64,000 nucleotides of DNA from Candidatus Obscuribacterales bacterium. Lineage in GTDB: Bacteria > Cyanobacteriota > Vampirovibrionia > Obscuribacterales > Obscuribacteraceae. Positions 26,003-34,631 of the stretch are shown piece after piece (the first letter of the stretch is position 1; every line of letters begins with the position of its first letter). Where the stretch lies: the NCBI GenBank assembly GCA_019750335.1, contig JAIEOQ010000005.1:186001-250000 (forward strand), read 5' to 3'. Below the pieces are notes generated by a model. That model did no database searches and was not told where the DNA came from. It was given only the letters and a program-made list of their open reading frames with translations. The translations under genes were made by a program, and so were the position numbers.

Positions 26003-26029
26003 GGGGGCAAGCTCGAAGAGCCTGCCCCC
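26003..26029 (-). terminator. Strong hairpin downstream of the small minus-strand gene
   Basis: GGGGGCAAGCTC pairs with GAGCCTGCCCCC around a GAA loop, with one mismatch. Read on the minus strand it follows the 26078-26239 gene and is followed by only a weak T/A-rich tract, so termination is likely but not textbook. Confidence 0.5.
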
Positions 26030-26077
26030 TGGTGATGATTAGGAGATGAATAGTATTTTTAACTGCCGCAGTATTGA

Positions 26078-26239
26078 TTAACGGCGCATTACAACAACAA
26101 GGTCGCGGTAAAGATCGGCTAACTGCGAAGTAACTATGGCTGTTTTTGGTTGCTCTTCGGCATAACGGCTAAATTCGGCCGCCTTTTTTTCAAATATACC
26201 GACTAAGCGATCTTCGAAATTCTTGACATGCTGTTTCAT
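26078..26239 (-). CDS. Small helical protein of unknown function
   Basis: 53 aa, predicted to be two helices (KNFEDRLVGIFEKKAAEFS and SQLADLYRDLVVVMRR). ATG 26239 has AGGAAG at a suitable distance. A TTG or other start 63 bp upstream is less likely. A strong hairpin follows the stop. The size and charge suggest a small regulatory or accessory protein. No homologue comes to mind. Confidence 0.5.
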   Translation of the reverse strand: MKQHVKNFEDRLVGIFEKKAAEFSRYAEEQPKTAIVTSQLADLYRDLVVVMRR

Positions 26240-26513
26240 AATATGTCTTCCTAGCGTGCGAAGGGGAGCACGTATAAATAGAGGGTTTTGGCGGGAACTC
26301 AAGAATGAATTAATTCTGTCTCAAAATGATGTCAAGCTCAAGGGCCTTTTCGAAAAAAATCTTGGCAAATACGATTTTTTATCTTTTAGACCCCGTTTGG
26401 GATATCGAATGCAGATATAACTCTGCATTTTCTCTTTGAAACCGTGTTTTGCAGATGACTATCAGGCTGGAACCAGCTAAAATTGATGTTGTAGTTACTT
26501 ATGACGCGTGGCA

Positions 26514-28136
26514 ATGGGCTCTGTTCGCATTCCACTTCAGCCTACGTTAAGACAGATTCTTGAGTCTGAAGCTCTTTCCGAATCTCGTTTGATTTTTGGC
26601 GAAGATTTTCTTGACCGTGAAGTCTCTCAAGTCGTCGGCAGTTTATATGGCGGGCAAAAAGATGGCACTCTAGCTGTTGTGCGGGTGGAAAATCTCGTTG
26701 GACAACAAGCTTTTGAAGTGCAAAATCTTGCCGGTCTGGTTTTAATTGAACCTCCCGGTTCAGCTCTGGCAACTACTGGCAAAAGTTCGGCGGCTAAAAC
26801 TCAAGTCGGACTTAATTTGGATCTTGAGCATGTGGTTAAGCTTTGCACTGAAGCTTCAACACCGTTACTAATTTTGCAAGGTTTTGGCGAACCGCAAGAA
26901 GTGGCGGCTGAAATCAGAGCTTCATATTTGTCTGAGGTGAAAAAAGCCAGTACCAGACTGCATACTCATTTGATTAGAGTCTTAATCGAAGAAGGTTTAA
27001 GTGGCTTAGTTGACCGCCTTGCTGAAATGGTTGAGCGTCCGGTTGCTGTTGAGAGCGCCGACTTTAAGATTTTGGCTGCTCAAAATATGAGCTCCACTCC
27101 GCTAAACCAACAGCGAACTCTCACTGAAGAAGTTGCCGAAGAGCTGCAACGAGAGTTGCGCGAACCGTCGGATCCTTCAGTGCCGGAACTTTTAGTAGAG
27201 CCGGTTCGGATTGGACGACGATTGGTTGCGCCGATTGTGCTTGAAGGAGCTGTCGTCGGCTATATATCGATTTTGGTTCGTCCAACGGATAATGATGCTC
27301 TGCTTACTGAATATTTGCGTCCGGCAGCGGTAGCGGCCATGGTTGATTTCAGCCAGAGAAGGCGTGACTTCTCGGCGACTTATATGACTCATGCCAGCCT
27401 GCTTAAAGATTTGCTTTCGGGCGAAACTCTTGCGACAAGCGATCAGGAGCAACTTGAACGTTATTTTGGTTTTGATATTCGTGACGGCTTCTTGGTGTTT
27501 GCTGTAAAAATTACTCCGGATGAAGCGGCAAAAGCCTGGGCTTCAACAGATGAGTATCAAGCGCTTGTTGAAATGGAAGGAGCCAATGTAGCTGTGGTTC
27601 CTTTTGATGCCGGTGAGAAAAAGACCTGGCATGATTTAGCTGAAGAGCTCAAAGCTTCAGTGACAAAAGTTTCGGCAGAGGCAAAAGTGCAAATCGGTGC
27701 CGGACGTTTAGCCCGTACAATTTTGGACCTTTATGATAGTTACGGTGAGGCTAGACAAGCTTTGATCACCGGCTCGATGATGCATGGTGAATCCGAATTT
27801 CTGATTAGTTATTCTGATTTAGGAATTAAGCGCATTCTTTATTTGATGAGCGATCATCCTGAGTTGGAGCGCTTCTATGAAGAGCATCTTGCTCCGCTTG
27901 AGGCTTACGATGTAGAGTGGGAAACGGATTTGGTTCCTACCTTGCGTGTATATTTGGAGCATGGTGCAAACTTGAATTCGGCTGCCAAAGCGCTCTTTAT
28001 TCACCGGCATACGATGCGTTATCGGCTCGAACAAATTGCCGACATTCTAAAAGTTGATATCGACTCTCAGGAAGTTTTACTTAACTTACAATTCTCTTTC
28101 CAAATCAAAGATATGAAAGGAATCGACAAGTCTTGA
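26514..28136 (+). CDS. PucR/CdaR-type transcriptional regulator
   Basis: 540 aa. The N-terminal PucR domain (PTLRQILESEALSESRLIFG) precedes a central sensory region and a C-terminal PucR helix-turn-helix (HTH_30: LEHGANLNSAAKALFIHRHTMRYRLEQI). PucR regulators respond to purine breakdown or sugar-acid signals, but the ligand here is unknown. I chose ATG 26514; GTG 26508 is two codons upstream and neither has a strong Shine-Dalgarno site. Its TGA overlaps the TTG start of the ABC ATPase by 4 bp, so it probably controls its own operon. Confidence 0.78.
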   Translation: MGSVRIPLQPTLRQILESEALSESRLIFGEDFLDREVSQVVGSLYGGQKDGTLAVVRVENLVGQQAFEVQNLAGLVLIEPPGSALATTGKSSAAKTQVGLNLDLEHVVKLCTEASTPLLILQGFGEPQEVAAEIRASYLSEVKKASTRLHTHLIRVLIEEGLSGLVDRLAEMVERPVAVESADFKILAAQNMSSTPLNQQRTLTEEVAEELQRELREPSDPSVPELLVEPVRIGRRLVAPIVLEGAVVGYISILVRPTDNDALLTEYLRPAAVAAMVDFSQRRRDFSATYMTHASLLKDLLSGETLATSDQEQLERYFGFDIRDGFLVFAVKITPDEAAKAWASTDEYQALVEMEGANVAVVPFDAGEKKTWHDLAEELKASVTKVSAEAKVQIGAGRLARTILDLYDSYGEARQALITGSMMHGESEFLISYSDLGIKRILYLMSDHPELERFYEEHLAPLEAYDVEWETDLVPTLRVYLEHGANLNSAAKALFIHRHTMRYRLEQIADILKVDIDSQEVLLNLQFSFQIKDMKGIDKS

Positions 28137-29233
28137 GCCAGCCTGCCGTCGAGATTCAAAACGTATCCAAAAGCTTTGGCGATACTCAAGCTTTGCAAAA
28201 CATCAACTTGCAAATTCATGATGGTGAATTTTTCAGCTTGCTTGGACCTTCCGGTTGTGGCAAAACAACTCTTTTACGTATGATTGCTGGGTTTGAATTT
28301 CCGACCAGTGGCGCGGTGATTATTTCCGGTCAAGATATGAGTCGGGTGCCGCCGCATAAACGCCCGGTAAATATGGTTTTTCAAAGTTACGCTTTGTTCC
28401 CCCACTTAAGCGTTTTTGACAATATTGCTTTTGGTCTAAAGCTAGGCAAAAAGTTGAGCAAGCAAGAGGTTGAAGCGCAGGTGCGCTGGTCACTTGATTT
28501 AGTGCAGCTGCCGCATATTGCTGCTCGCTTTCCGCGAGAGCTTTCGGGTGGGCAACAACAACGAGTTGCTTTTGCCCGCGCTATCGTCAATAAACCCTCG
28601 GTTTTACTTTTGGATGAACCGCTTTCGGCCCTCGATCCTAAAATCAGGCAAGAGATGCAAGCAGAGCTTGCTCGGTTCAAAAAAGAATTGAGAATTACGT
28701 TCATCATGGTTACTCACGATCAAGCCGAAGCCTTCGGACTTTCGGATCGTATAGCTGTTATGTCAGCAGGCCATGTCGAGCAAGTCGATTCTCCTGAAAA
28801 TATTTTTGCGCGACCGGCCACTCCCTTTGTTGCTGATTTTATTGGGCAGGGTAATTTGCTTACAGCCGAAATTCTTGAGCAAAAAGGTGAGTTCTGCCAA
28901 GTGATGGTTGGTCCAAATCTGAAGCTATGGGCGGCTTGTCCAAATGGCGCCTCTCAGGTTGCCGCTGGACAAAAAGTTACTTTGCTGATTCGCAATGCGG
29001 CACTTTCGTTGACTGAAGATCTTGGCACCATAAATGGTGGCGAGCCGGTAAATGTTTTTCCGGTGGAAATTATTTATAAAAGCTTTCAAGGTGAAACCTC
29101 GGATTTTCAATTGAAAGCTTTTGGTGAGATCAATCTGACTGCCTCGCTTTCCGGTGAAGAATCGTATAAGCATGCTGCCGGTCAGTCTCGTCATGTTATG
29201 CTCCCGGCGAGATCGGCCCAAGTTATTCTTTGA
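28133..29233 (+). CDS. PotA-like ABC transporter ATPase (TOBE domain)
   Basis: 366 aa, cytoplasmic. Walker A GPSGCGKTT, Q-loop VFQSYALFPHLSVFDNIAFGL, signature LSGGQQQRV, Walker B LLLDEPLSALD and switch MVTHDQAEAF are complete. The C-terminal TOBE-like region starts near FIGQGNLL. It is of the polyamine/iron/sulphate CUT1 type (PotA, FbpC). No permease or binding protein lies beside it, so it may energise a distant transporter. It starts at TTG 28133 in overlap with the PucR-type gene. Confidence 0.88.
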   Translation: MSQPAVEIQNVSKSFGDTQALQNINLQIHDGEFFSLLGPSGCGKTTLLRMIAGFEFPTSGAVIISGQDMSRVPPHKRPVNMVFQSYALFPHLSVFDNIAFGLKLGKKLSKQEVEAQVRWSLDLVQLPHIAARFPRELSGGQQQRVAFARAIVNKPSVLLLDEPLSALDPKIRQEMQAELARFKKELRITFIMVTHDQAEAFGLSDRIAVMSAGHVEQVDSPENIFARPATPFVADFIGQGNLLTAEILEQKGEFCQVMVGPNLKLWAACPNGASQVAAGQKVTLLIRNAALSLTEDLGTINGGEPVNVFPVEIIYKSFQGETSDFQLKAFGEINLTASLSGEESYKHAAGQSRHVMLPARSAQVIL

Positions 29234-29237
29234 ACAA

Positions 29238-30185
29238 ATGATGACGTCACGCAATCGTACAATTCAAATATCGGCAGCCGAACGAGTCGCTCTTAAAAAG
29301 CGGCTGTTGAAAATAACGGCAACAAAGAAGAAGCTTTGCGGAGTTTATAACGGCGATTATCTCAAGTTGATTAAAGCTTTGCCCGAGAAGAGCATTGATT
29401 TGTTATTTCTTGATCCGCCATACAATTTGAATAAAAATTTTCATGGCGCTAAATTTGCTAAGCAAGACGTACACTCGTATACGTCTTGGCTGGATGAAAC
29501 TCTTGCTGCGCTTAAACCGTTCTTGCGAACGACTGCTTCAATCTATATTTGCGGTGATTGGTATAGTTCGGTTTCGATTTATACCGCTGCCGCTAAACAT
29601 TTTGTCGTGCGTAATCGGATCTGTTGGGAAAGAGAAAAAGGTCGCGGAGCAAAAACAAACTGGAAAAACAGTTCGGAAGATATTTGGTTTTGTACTATGT
29701 CCGACTCTTACACTTTCAATGTAGATTCAGTGAAATTGCGCCGGCGGGTAATCGCTCCTTATCGTCTTACGGACGGTACTCCAAAAGATTGGCATGAAAC
29801 AAATAATGGACAGTTTCGAGACAGTCATCCGTCCAATTTTTGGTCTGATATAAGTGTGCCGTTTTGGTCTATGGCTGAAAATACGGATCATCCGACGCAA
29901 AAAAGTGAAAAACTAATGGCGAAACTGATTTTAGCCAGCAGCAATCCCGGTGATTTGCTGTTTGATCCATTTGCCGGTAGTGGTTCTAGTTTAGTTGTTG
30001 CAAAAAAATTGAAGCGCGATTATCTCGGCGCTGAAATCAATGAAGAGTATTGTTTGCTTGCCGAAAAACGCTTACTTTTAGCCGAGCAAGACAAGCGTAT
30101 TCAAGGCTTTGCTCAGGGAGTTTTTTGGGAACGCAATACACAAGCCGAGCAAGATGCAGCTAGCAAAACTAAGCTGAAAAAGTAG
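29238..30185 (+). CDS. Orphan DNA methyltransferase (N6-adenine or N4-cytosine, beta class)
   Basis: 315 aa. The catalytic motif IV DPPYN is at residues 59-63 and the SAM-binding motif I FDPFAGSGSS at 242-251, the beta-class order. It would methylate adenine N6 or cytosine N4 in a specific site. No restriction endonuclease, specificity subunit or repair nuclease is adjacent, which suggests a solitary regulatory methyltransferase. ATG 29238 begins 4 bp after the ATPase stop. A frame starting upstream at 29154 would overlap the ATPase and is less likely. The target sequence is not predictable here. Confidence 0.85.
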   Translation: MMTSRNRTIQISAAERVALKKRLLKITATKKKLCGVYNGDYLKLIKALPEKSIDLLFLDPPYNLNKNFHGAKFAKQDVHSYTSWLDETLAALKPFLRTTASIYICGDWYSSVSIYTAAAKHFVVRNRICWEREKGRGAKTNWKNSSEDIWFCTMSDSYTFNVDSVKLRRRVIAPYRLTDGTPKDWHETNNGQFRDSHPSNFWSDISVPFWSMAENTDHPTQKSEKLMAKLILASSNPGDLLFDPFAGSGSSLVVAKKLKRDYLGAEINEEYCLLAEKRLLLAEQDKRIQGFAQGVFWERNTQAEQDAASKTKLKK

Positions 30186-30186
30186 G

Positions 30187-30840
30187 CTATTTGCGGGCAA
30201 TTAATATGCGACTGCCGTTTTCCAGGCAGGTAAGCTCTTCAATCTGCCAGTTCTTAAACAGCTCTTTGATCTCTTGATCCGAAAAACAGCGCAAAAGCAT
30301 GCCACGCCGGCCTTTGTCCGTATAAATTTGGCTGCCGTCATCAAGTTTATAAAACTCGCCGGGGCCGGTTCCAACTTTATCGAAACAACCAAAAAAGAGC
30401 CCGCCAGGGCTGACGATGGCTTCCAGGTTTAATATGGTTTTTTGGGCGAGCTTAAAAGTAAGATGCTCAAATATGGAGTTGGCGACAACAGCCTTAAAAT
30501 AACCCTCAGGGAACTGCAAATTGCTTATATCCTGAACTTGAAAGTCGATTGAGAGGTTTTCATGTTCAGCCCACATGCGCCCGAGTTCTAGGGCATGGGT
30601 GGCTACATCGACACCGACTACCTGAAAATCCTGGCGAGCCAAATAGATGCTCAACCAGCCGCTACCGCAACCCAGGTCGAGGATTTTGGCGCTTTTAATA
30701 TCGGACAAAAGAGTCGGAATCCGCTCAAGATAAGACAAATCGGGCATTTGAGTATATGGCGTTTTTACCATATTCCAGGCCCTGTCCCAGAAATCGATAT
30801 TATCTTTATAAATTGTCGGTGTGCAGTCAGATTCGCTCAT
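30187..30840 (-). CDS. Class I SAM-dependent methyltransferase
   Basis: 217 aa. Motif I ILDLGCGSGWLSIYLAR, the acidic strand end VVGVDVA, and ANSIFEHL mark a Rossmann methyltransferase of the UbiE/Methyltransf_11 type. The substrate is unknown. ATG 30840 is preferred to a TTG 21 bp upstream. It is convergent with the DNA methyltransferase, stops 2 bp from it, and is monocistronic. Confidence 0.82.
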   Translation of the reverse strand: MSESDCTPTIYKDNIDFWDRAWNMVKTPYTQMPDLSYLERIPTLLSDIKSAKILDLGCGSGWLSIYLARQDFQVVGVDVATHALELGRMWAEHENLSIDFQVQDISNLQFPEGYFKAVVANSIFEHLTFKLAQKTILNLEAIVSPGGLFFGCFDKVGTGPGEFYKLDDGSQIYTDKGRRGMLLRCFSDQEIKELFKNWQIEELTCLENGSRILIARK

Positions 30841-30965
30841 TTGCAGTTTATTGTGCAACACGACCGTTAATTTGAATAGTCTCTAGCCGCAAAGTATTAA
30901 GTGCGGGCTAGTCCCTCGGCGTAGGGCAAGATTAGCCGGTAGAATTTAGGGGTAAGGATTTAGCA

Positions 30966-33900
30966 ATGGCAGACCAAGTTAGAACACAACTTTTCATGAT
31001 GCTGGTACAGCAGTCCGGTCCGGGCGCTTTGCCGCTTAGCAACTTGGCAGCTAGTGAGCTTTTGTCCTTCTTTCGCCATATTGAAGAAACTTTGGTCAGC
31101 CAGGGTCTTGGACCCTTGCTTGTTTATTGGTGCAGCCACAATGCAAAATGGCTTTTAGCCGAAGGTGAGCAATATCGGAAACTGACTAGAGACGCTCAAT
31201 GTATCTCCATTTTTTCTGAAGAACAGCCGGATAAACAAGATGAATTTTGTTTTTTAGTGCAAAGCCAGGGTATTTCAATTGTTGTTTACGGGCAGTTGTC
31301 CGAAGAAGCTGGCAATGAAAAGATCTATCAATGCGTGGGCTCCATAGATCCGCACACTGTGCGCAGAGCCTTCCAGCATATGTTGCCTGTTTGGCAATTT
31401 ATCGATTTGCCCGAAGCTAATCGTTTGGACGATATCCGCAATAACATGGGTAATCCGGTTACGGCGCCGCATTTTGTTGCCGGTTTACGTCATGATTGGC
31501 CCGTCGTTAAACAAAGACAAGCGCACCTGGCTGGTGTGACCATGGAAAAGCATGGGGGGATGACTTTACCGACTCCGGACATCTCCGATGATGCCGGGCG
31601 TTCAACTTTGCGCGGGTCAGGCTCTTTGTCAAAGCCTTCCAAAACAGCCAGAGCTGATAAGCCGGCAGAGGAGCTGCCGACACCTCTTGCTAAATTGGAA
31701 AAAGTGCTTGAGCCGTCTTTGGATAGCCTTGCTTCAGCGGTAACGCCGGCGCTGGATGATAAAGCTTCAGCCAAAAAAGGGTTGAAAGATTTACGCGAAG
31801 TTTGGACCAACATTACGCAAGAGACGCGCACTGTATTTGCCCCTGATGCGCAAAAAATCATTCGCGATATAGTTTCGACAATGCGCATATCGAGCGATTT
31901 ACCGGCTATTTTACAGTTGGCAATTGAAGATTCGACCAGGCTTATCCGCGCTGATCGCGGACTGATTTGGCAAATCGTTGATGATGAACTTGTTGTGACC
32001 AATGAATTTGCCACCAACGGGCATAACTGTTTTGCTGATCGTCGTCTTGGTGCTCAGGAATCGACGGCTATAGTTTCAGAGTTTATTTCGCGCTTTCCTG
32101 ATGAATCAGGAAGCGGTGTAATCGCTATTGTTGACACCAATCAAGACATGAAGCTGAGGCGCATGTCTCCGACTTTGAGCGATTTGATTGAATTGGGGGA
32201 TGTTAGAGCCAGGCTGGTTGCCCAGATTCGTTGTCGAGGTTTAATCCACGGATTTATTGAATTGCAGCAAGAGCGCAAAGGGCGCGATTGGAGCGAACAA
32301 GACGCTGCTGTTCTGCAAAGTGTTTCTGAAATTCTATCTCTAGTTGTTCAGCAATCATTCGACTTAGCAAAAATTGAAGCTGATGCCGACGAGATGAAGT
32401 TGATTAACGAAATGTCCAGCATATTTCGCGATTCGCGGGGGCACCACGAGCAACATACTCTTGAAGAGTCGGTTAAACTTTTTGCCGATCACACCGGATT
32501 CTCTCATGCTCAAGTGTATCGTTTCAAAACAGACGATCAAGTTCTAGTGCCGCAGATCTCGGAGCAAGAACATTCCGAACCGATTGATCTTGGGGAGAAA
32601 CAAAATCCTTTTGTTCAAGTTTTTGAAAGCGGCAAACTAAAGATGATCAACAACGAATATTCAAAACGAGGTGATCGTTTCTTCGGACACGATCAAGCCT
32701 TGATTATTCCGCTGTTGTCCGAAAGCGAAAAGCTAGGAGTGCTTGGCTTTTGGAAGCGTAAAGAAGGAAGCCCAGCACTGCGTCTGCAGGACAGAGATTT
32801 GGCTTTGACTGTAGCTGGTAGTCTTGCCTCGTTTATTAGAGCCAACCGAGCGATTGTGGATTTAAGGTTAGAGCGTTCGCGTGCCAGCTTAATCAATGAA
32901 GTCACAAACAAAATTCAACAGTCATTGAAAGAAGTTGATCCGGTTCTCGAAACTTTAGTTACAGTAATGACAAAATATTTCCATTTGGAACTATGTGTCG
33001 TTTCTATTTTTGACAACAATACTAACTCGTTCCATCGCTCAAAAGTTGACGGCGAGCTTGCTGAGCCGGATGGAACTCATATTGGCGAGCATCTTTTCTC
33101 TACTTTTAACCCGCTACTCAGTGCTGGTAAAACACAATTGTTGAGCCGCAGCGATATCGATGAAGCTTTTGCCGGCAGTGCATATAAACTTCCGGACAAC
33201 GTGAATGCGATTATGCTCATGCCGATGCGTCAAGGTACAAGCTTAAAGGGTGCTTTGTGTCTGGTCTCCTCGACCTTTGAAAATTATCCAAGCTTAGCCG
33301 ATATGCATATGGTCGAAGAAGTCTTAAATCACGTATCGGTTGTACTTTCACACAAAGAACTTTTTGAACAAGTTGAGCGCCAAGCGGTAACCGACGCTCT
33401 AACCGGGCTCTATAATCGTCGCTATTTTCAAGAGCAGTTGTCTCGCGAAATGGACCGTCATCAGCGTTTTGGTCACCCATTCTCTTACATTATTATCGAT
33501 CTTGATTATCTGAAAAAAATCAACGATGGTTTGGGGCACCAGTATGGAGACGTGGCAATCAAGCACATATCGTCAGTAATCAAAAAATGTGTGCGTGATG
33601 TTGATACAACTGCTCGCTATGGCGGTGAAGAATTTGTTGTTCTATTGCCGGAAACGGACATCGAAGGTGCGCGAATTGTTGCTGAGCGTATGTGCGCTTC
33701 AATCCGCGAGGATCAGGTGGACGGTGTCGGTACTGTGACTGCTTCTCTTGGTGTGGCAACTTTCCCTTATGACGCGGACGATCGCGACAAACTAACTGAG
33801 CTTGCCGACCAGGCTCTATACTTAGCCAAGCATCAAGGGCGCAATAGAGTGTGCTCTGTTTCGCAAGATTTGTTGCCGGCGCTGGACAGAGATGAGCTGA

Positions 33901-34631
33901 AAGCTTCTAAAGAAAGACGTAAAAGTAAAGCGGATACAAGCCAGGTTTCGGCTAATGTCGTTAAAAAGAACACCAACGAAAAAGCAGTTGAAAAATCGCC
34001 AGCCCTTAGCGCAATCGATTTAAATTTAATTGCTGAACATGGGATTCTCGGTGTTCTCGGCACCGTAATTAAAATGGTTGAAGCACGCGATATGTACGGT
34101 CCGGAGCGTTCGCCGCGTTCAGCTGAATATGCCGGACGTATTGCTCAAGCTTTGCATTTATCTAAAGAACACAGCACAATAATTTCGCTGGCTGCCATTT
34201 TGAATATTTTAGGCAAACTTTCAGTTGATGAAACCATCTTGCAAAAGCCTGGTCCGTTAACGGCGCAAGAAAAGCTAATCGTTCAAAATTCACCGAGCGC
34301 TGGTGCGCGAATTTTGGAACCATCCAAACAGCTGCATCGAGTTTCAGCTGTTGTCGCTTCCTATCATGAACACTGGGATGGCTCCGGCTATCCTAAAGGC
34401 TTAAAAGGAGAGGATATACCGTTAGAAGCTAGAATTATCGCTCTGGTTGATGCCTATGTGGCGATGACCAGCGATCGACCTTACCGCAAAGCTTTAACTC
34501 AGCAAGAAGCTGCCGAGCAGCTATCGGAAGGCGCTGGCAAAGAATGGGACCCGCGTCTGGTTAAGCTTTTTCTTTCGCTTTTGAACCAAGAAACTGTGGC
34601 GAGTCCGTCTGATCAGTCGTCAATCAGCTAG
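30966..34631 (+). CDS. Three-GAF diguanylate cyclase fused to a degenerate HD-GYP domain
   Basis: 1221 aa, soluble. After a roughly 300-residue N-terminal region come three GAF-like domains (about 305-460, 480-630, 640-800). A GGDEF domain follows (about 808-980) with the active motif RYGGEEF and an RDVD I-site five residues before it, so c-di-GMP synthesis with product inhibition is expected. The C-terminal HD-GYP-like domain (about 1018-1200) keeps YHEHWDGSGYPKGL and DAYVAMTSDRPYR. The metal pair HD in HDIGK is NI (NILGK), and another metal histidine is Asn. It probably cannot hydrolyse c-di-GMP, and may bind it or a partner instead. The 3' end overlaps the convergent LysM gene by 12 bp. 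Confidence 0.88.
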   Translation: MADQVRTQLFMMLVQQSGPGALPLSNLAASELLSFFRHIEETLVSQGLGPLLVYWCSHNAKWLLAEGEQYRKLTRDAQCISIFSEEQPDKQDEFCFLVQSQGISIVVYGQLSEEAGNEKIYQCVGSIDPHTVRRAFQHMLPVWQFIDLPEANRLDDIRNNMGNPVTAPHFVAGLRHDWPVVKQRQAHLAGVTMEKHGGMTLPTPDISDDAGRSTLRGSGSLSKPSKTARADKPAEELPTPLAKLEKVLEPSLDSLASAVTPALDDKASAKKGLKDLREVWTNITQETRTVFAPDAQKIIRDIVSTMRISSDLPAILQLAIEDSTRLIRADRGLIWQIVDDELVVTNEFATNGHNCFADRRLGAQESTAIVSEFISRFPDESGSGVIAIVDTNQDMKLRRMSPTLSDLIELGDVRARLVAQIRCRGLIHGFIELQQERKGRDWSEQDAAVLQSVSEILSLVVQQSFDLAKIEADADEMKLINEMSSIFRDSRGHHEQHTLEESVKLFADHTGFSHAQVYRFKTDDQVLVPQISEQEHSEPIDLGEKQNPFVQVFESGKLKMINNEYSKRGDRFFGHDQALIIPLLSESEKLGVLGFWKRKEGSPALRLQDRDLALTVAGSLASFIRANRAIVDLRLERSRASLINEVTNKIQQSLKEVDPVLETLVTVMTKYFHLELCVVSIFDNNTNSFHRSKVDGELAEPDGTHIGEHLFSTFNPLLSAGKTQLLSRSDIDEAFAGSAYKLPDNVNAIMLMPMRQGTSLKGALCLVSSTFENYPSLADMHMVEEVLNHVSVVLSHKELFEQVERQAVTDALTGLYNRRYFQEQLSREMDRHQRFGHPFSYIIIDLDYLKKINDGLGHQYGDVAIKHISSVIKKCVRDVDTTARYGGEEFVVLLPETDIEGARIVAERMCASIREDQVDGVGTVTASLGVATFPYDADDRDKLTELADQALYLAKHQGRNRVCSVSQDLLPALDRDELKASKERRKSKADTSQVSANVVKKNTNEKAVEKSPALSAIDLNLIAEHGILGVLGTVIKMVEARDMYGPERSPRSAEYAGRIAQALHLSKEHSTIISLAAILNILGKLSVDETILQKPGPLTAQEKLIVQNSPSAGARILEPSKQLHRVSAVVASYHEHWDGSGYPKGLKGEDIPLEARIIALVDAYVAMTSDRPYRKALTQQEAAEQLSEGAGKEWDPRLVKLFLSLLNQETVASPSDQSSIS

